This document shows, piece after piece, positions 21,568 through 22,204 of a DNA stretch of 22,204 nt. This DNA comes from CAZKUN01 sp964555935. Lineage in GTDB: Bacteria; Armatimonadota; Zipacnadia; Zipacnadales; VGFC01. Every line of letters begins with the position of its first letter. The stretch's first letter is position 1. Made by a program: the position numbers and the translations under genes. The notes below the pieces were generated by a model. That model was given only the letters and a program-made list of their open reading frames with translations. It was not told where the DNA came from and made no database searches. The stretch spans positions 1 through 22,204 of the forward strand of contig CAZKUN010000154.1 in assembly GCA_964555935.1 (NCBI GenBank), written 5' to 3'.

Positions 21568-22204
21568 CTACCTCTGAAACTGGTCGAAGACGCTTTCTTG
21601 CAGCAAGTACGTTGGCAGCGCGAGGCTTTCCTCGGCGACCTTCTGACCCGTCACCGAATCGTCCGCCGTGCTCTTGGCCTGGCAGTTGATCCCCACCAGC
21701 TTGCCCTTCATCACCACCGGCGCGCCCACCGTGCCCTCCGCGACCCGCGCGTTGTGCGTCAGCGCGATCGGGCCTTCCACATCGTTGCGATCCACCTTCA
21801 ACAACATGCCCGCCACCGGCTGAACCGGCTGGCCGGTGTCATCTGTCGATTCGCGCGTCGGATCGAATCCCCCGACCTTCAGACTCGCCTCCTCGGCGAA
21901 GTCCGTCTTGTCCGAGTTCTTCATCGACAGCAGCTTGCCCGGTCGCGTGAACTTGAGCACTGCCCAGTCCCGGGCCAGTTTCTCCAGCTCGTCATCGCCA
22001 CCGTATTCCCCGCCCTCCGCCTCGACAGTCGCGGCTATCTTCTCGCACTTGTCCGATCCTGGCCGATGCCAGATCTCCACATAGCCCGTCATCGACTGAT
22101 CCGGCGGCATCAGGATCTGTCGGCTCGTCAGCACGTAGCCCGGCGCGCCGTGGTCGCTGATGACCACCCCCGCGCCTTGCGCGTCATCGCCCGGAGTGAT
22201 TGCG
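21568..22204 (-). CDS. Trypsin-fold (HtrA-like) protein with apparently lost catalytic His and Ser; N-terminus beyond the window
   Basis: The frame is open to the right edge, so at least 212 residues are visible and the start is not. It follows the S1/S1C layout: GAGVVISDHGAPGYVLTSRQ aligns with the HtrA pattern GSGFVI...GYILTNNHVV, placing Gln (codon 22117-22119) where the catalytic His is expected; RDWAVLKF keeps the Asp; GTVGAPVVMKGKLVGIN aligns with GNSGGPLV...G.VVGIN, placing Val (21727-21729) where the nucleophilic Ser belongs. If the alignment is right, the protein is an inactive protease fold used for binding. No PDZ domain follows; the protein ends shortly after the barrel with YLLQESVFDQFQR. 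The HSP70-like gene starts 28 nt downstream, so the two are probably one operon. An upstream domain or membrane anchor cannot be excluded. Confidence 0.72.
   Translation of the reverse strand, partial: AITPGDDAQGAGVVISDHGAPGYVLTSRQILMPPDQSMTGYVEIWHRPGSDKCEKIAATVEAEGGEYGGDDELEKLARDWAVLKFTRPGKLLSMKNSDKTDFAEEASLKVGGFDPTRESTDDTGQPVQPVAGMLLKVDRNDVEGPIALTHNARVAEGTVGAPVVMKGKLVGINCQAKSTADDSVTGQKVAEESLALPTYLLQESVFDQFQR

Noticed and set aside
19536..21689. 717-codon plus-strand open frame opposite the HSP70-like gene
   Set aside because: Extreme Arg content and no recognisable domain; the opposite strand has intact ATPase motifs and spacing.
1..22204. tRNA, rRNA, phage or plasmid-origin signatures
   Set aside because: No cloverleaf with a GTTCRANNC T-loop, no rRNA core sequence, no integrase, terminase or replication gene, and no iteron-like repeats were seen.

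Overview
The window is GC-rich, densely coded bacterial DNA, apparently from a metagenome-derived scaffold: two runs of exactly ten Ns (7350-7359 and 17183-17192) each sit inside a gene. Starts are led by Shine-Dalgarno sites, several proteins carry Sec-type signal peptides, and many are large secreted beta-sandwich, beta-helix or NHL proteins next to unusual glycoside-hydrolase-like enzymes and a Gfo/Idh/MocA dehydrogenase. This recalls uncultivated sugar-degrading phyla such as Armatimonadota, Hydrogenedentota, Poribacteria or Planctomycetota relatives. No marker gene is present, so that placement is only an impression. I see no tRNA, rRNA, CRISPR array, transposase or phage gene, and no SusC/SusD, TonB receptor or sugar transporter.

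Left part (1-12316): carbohydrate metabolism around a divergent promoter region. A minus-strand gene begins at position 40 and leaves the window at once; it is followed by about 516 bases without a gene. Two minus-strand genes 21 nt apart follow: a cytoplasmic GH29 (alpha-L-fucosidase)-like protein (2966-3958) and a secreted two-CBM, Ig, TIM-barrel glycosidase-like protein (560-2944). From 3959-4134 transcription diverges rightward into a run of four genes: a large non-catalytic beta-sandwich protein (4135-6831), a secreted GH36/melibiase-like enzyme interrupted by an assembly gap (6996-9912), an (alpha/alpha)6-toroid-like protein broken by an in-frame TAA (9927-11075), and a membrane histidine kinase with no response regulator in view (11087-12316). 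The probable logic is extracellular binding and cleavage of a galactoside- or fucoside-containing glycan, intracellular processing, and a linked sensor.

Middle part (12341-17470, all minus strand): a secreted acetyl-xylan-esterase-like alpha/beta hydrolase stands alone. To its right is a tightly packed three-gene secreted-protein operon, transcribed leftward: a beta-helix protein (with gap), a duplicated NBR1-FW-like beta-sandwich protein whose start overlaps the preceding stop by 11 nt, and a six-blade NHL propeller with exactly 47-residue blades. Two hairpins lie just beyond its last stop.

Right part (17582-22204, all minus strand): the least familiar region. A trypsin-fold protein that appears to have lost both the catalytic His and Ser (cut by the window edge) is followed by a zinc-ribbon/Ig/HSP70-ATPase fusion without the usual DnaK substrate-binding domain, then by a 176-residue acidic helical protein, then 22 nt later by a Gfo/Idh/MocA oxidoreductase. 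The first three look like one functional unit: an ATP-driven actin/HSP70-fold switch with a pseudo-protease partner. This is my best candidate for an undescribed system.
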